From an uncultured Collinsella sp. (GTDB lineage: Bacteria > Actinomycetota > Coriobacteriia > Coriobacteriales > Coriobacteriaceae): a DNA stretch of 5,314 nt. Position numbers and translations under genes: made by a program. Position 1 is the first letter of the stretch. Every line of letters starts with the position of its first letter. The notes beneath the pieces were generated by a model that saw nothing but the letters and a program-made list of their open reading frames with translations, did not search any database and was not told where the DNA came from. Below, in pieces: positions 4,169 through 5,314 of the stretch. The stretch is taken from the NCBI GenBank assembly GCA_900544425.1, contig UQUX01000119.1, positions 1 through 5,314 on the forward strand, in the 5' to 3' direction.

Positions 4169-5314
4169 ATGCGTAATTCTGTATCCGACGTCACGGACGC
4201 CGAGATTCTGGACGAGGCCCGCGAGGCCATGGCCCAGGCTGCCTTCGATGCTGCCGACGAGGCCAGCGCCGCCGAGACCGTCGAGTCCGCGACCGAGAAC
4301 CTGCCCGCCTTTGACGAGCTGGGACTTTCGGACGAGATGCTTCGTGCCATCGAGAACCTAGGCTACACGGCGCCCACGCCTGTCCAGGCCGGCTCGATCC
4401 CCGTGGTGCTTGAGGGCCGTGACCTGCTTGCCGCCGCTCAGACCGGCACCGGCAAGACGGCCGCCTTCTTGCTGCCGACCATGAACAACCTGGAGCACAT
4501 CGCTCCGCCCAAGCCCGTGCGCGAGCGTGGCGGCCGCAACCGCCGTCGCGGTGCCAAGAAGCCCGAGGGCAACGGCCGCGGCCCCGTGATGCTCGTCATC
4601 ACCCCCACGCGCGAGCTTGCCCAGCAGATCGATGAGGTCGCCGGCAAGATTGCCGACGTCACCGGCCATGTCGCCGTGACCGTCGTGGGCGGCGTGAGCT
4701 ACAAGCCCCAGACCGCGGCGCTCAAGTACGGCTGCGACATTCTGGTCGCCACGCCGGGCCGTCTGGTCGATCTGATCGAGCAGGGCGCCTGCCACCTGGA
4801 CGAGGTCAAGGTGCTGGTGCTGGACGAGGCCGACCGCATGCTCGACATGGGTTTCTCGGACGACATTATGAAGATCATCTCCTACATGCCCGCCGAACGG
4901 CAGACGATCATGTTTTCGGCGACGCTGCCCCCGAAGATCCGCGAACTGGCCAAGACCATTCTGCGCAATCCCGCCGAGGTCAACATCGCCATTTCGAAAC
5001 CCAACGAAGCCATCGACCAGTCGGCCTACATCTGCTACGAGCGTCAGAAACTGGGCATCATCCGCGAGCTGTTCGCCGAGCCGACCGACTCGAAGACGAT
5101 CATCTTCTCGTCGTCGAAACTCAAGGTCAAGGAACTGGCCCATACGCTCAAGCGCATGGGACTCGACGTTGCGGCCATGCACTCCGACCTGGAGCAGGCG
5201 CAGCGCGAGGAGGTGATGCTCAACTTCAAGAACAACAAGGTGAAAATCCTCGTCGCCACGGACATCGCCGCCCGCGGCATTGACATCAGCGAGCTGTCCC
5301 ATGTGTTCAACTAC
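4169..5314 (+). CDS. DEAD-box ATP-dependent RNA helicase (RhlE-like), 3' end beyond window
   Basis: The first 382 residues are present and the frame is open to the window edge. The protein unwinds structured RNA using ATP, typically in ribosome assembly or mRNA turnover. Motifs in order: Q motif (F48 to Q73), Walker A AQTGTGKT (90-97), PTREL (146-150), TPGR (195-198), DEAD (219-222), SAT (250-252), motif IV IIFSSS (311-316) and motif V ATDIAARGID (363-372). Motif VI (HRIGR) and the tail are missing. An acidic, alanine-rich leader (about 1-44) precedes the core, and a basic Arg/Gly-rich insertion (about 118-137) lies between motifs I and Ia, probably adding RNA contacts. The start is ATG at 4169, with AAGGA ten bases upstream. 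From about residue 230 the sequence changes style: SDDIMKII, MFSATLPPKIREL, VNIAISKP and AMHSDLEQAQREEVM recall Bacteroidales helicases, and GAA, AAA and TCG codons appear. The gene may therefore be chimeric. Confidence 0.9.
   Translation, partial: MRNSVSDVTDAEILDEAREAMAQAAFDAADEASAAETVESATENLPAFDELGLSDEMLRAIENLGYTAPTPVQAGSIPVVLEGRDLLAAAQTGTGKTAAFLLPTMNNLEHIAPPKPVRERGGRNRRRGAKKPEGNGRGPVMLVITPTRELAQQIDEVAGKIADVTGHVAVTVVGGVSYKPQTAALKYGCDILVATPGRLVDLIEQGACHLDEVKVLVLDEADRMLDMGFSDDIMKIISYMPAERQTIMFSATLPPKIRELAKTILRNPAEVNIAISKPNEAIDQSAYICYERQKLGIIRELFAEPTDSKTIIFSSSKLKVKELAHTLKRMGLDVAAMHSDLEQAQREEVMLNFKNNKVKILVATDIAARGIDISELSHVFNY

Noticed and set aside
3706..4350. Minus-strand open frame of 214 codons across the intergenic region
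   Set aside because: It is rich in Ser, Ala and Arg with no domain, covers a repeat copy and promoter signals, overlaps the helicase start in antisense, and has no convincing ribosome site.
4358..5302. Minus-strand open frame of 314 codons opposite the helicase
   Set aside because: Its sequence is a low-complexity run rich in H, G, D, L and V, typical of the antisense of a GC-rich gene, and it opposes an unmistakable DEAD-box helicase.

Overview
The window looks like chromosomal DNA from a GC-rich gut actinobacterium of the class Coriobacteriia, with Collinsella or a close relative as the best guess. The reasons are the protein styles (a membrane Ser/Thr kinase fused to a DUF6273-like domain, an adjacent FHA protein, and a DEAD-box helicase with an Arg/Gly-rich insertion) and the strong preference for G/C-ending codons. 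This assignment comes from remembered family resemblance, not from a search.

Layout, left to right. Positions 1-29 hold the first nine codons of a minus-strand gene that leaves the window. Its N-terminus, MAQDKFDVG followed by a codon beginning GG, fits the start of a heavy-metal-associated (HMA) domain as in copper ATPases or copper chaperones. A near-perfect CsoR-like palindrome lies inside its promoter. Positions 182-401 hold three copies of a 59-bp palindromic element at an 80-81 bp period. Next, on the minus strand, come a membrane Ser/Thr protein kinase (443-2527) and, upstream of it, an FHA-domain protein (2699-3661). They are separated by 171 bp containing a terminator-like hairpin and a long operator-like or leader hairpin. 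The 507-bp divergent region 3662-4168 carries a consensus -10 box for the FHA gene, a decayed fourth copy of the 59-bp element, and a GC-rich leader hairpin just upstream of the plus-strand DEAD-box RNA helicase (4169 to the window end, C-terminus missing).

How they fit together: the FHA protein and kinase are a plausible phospho-signalling pair, with the kinase in the cytoplasm and a sensor-like DUF6273 region predicted outside. The FHA domain lacks the usual phosphate-binding arginine. The copper gene and the helicase appear to be unrelated neighbours.

Most worth a second look are the 59-bp element family, the CsoR-like operator, the hairpin upstream of the kinase, and a change of style in the middle of the helicase. 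There the N-terminal half reads as actinobacterial and the C-terminal half as Bacteroidales/Alistipes-like, which suggests an assembly chimera or a recombinant gene.
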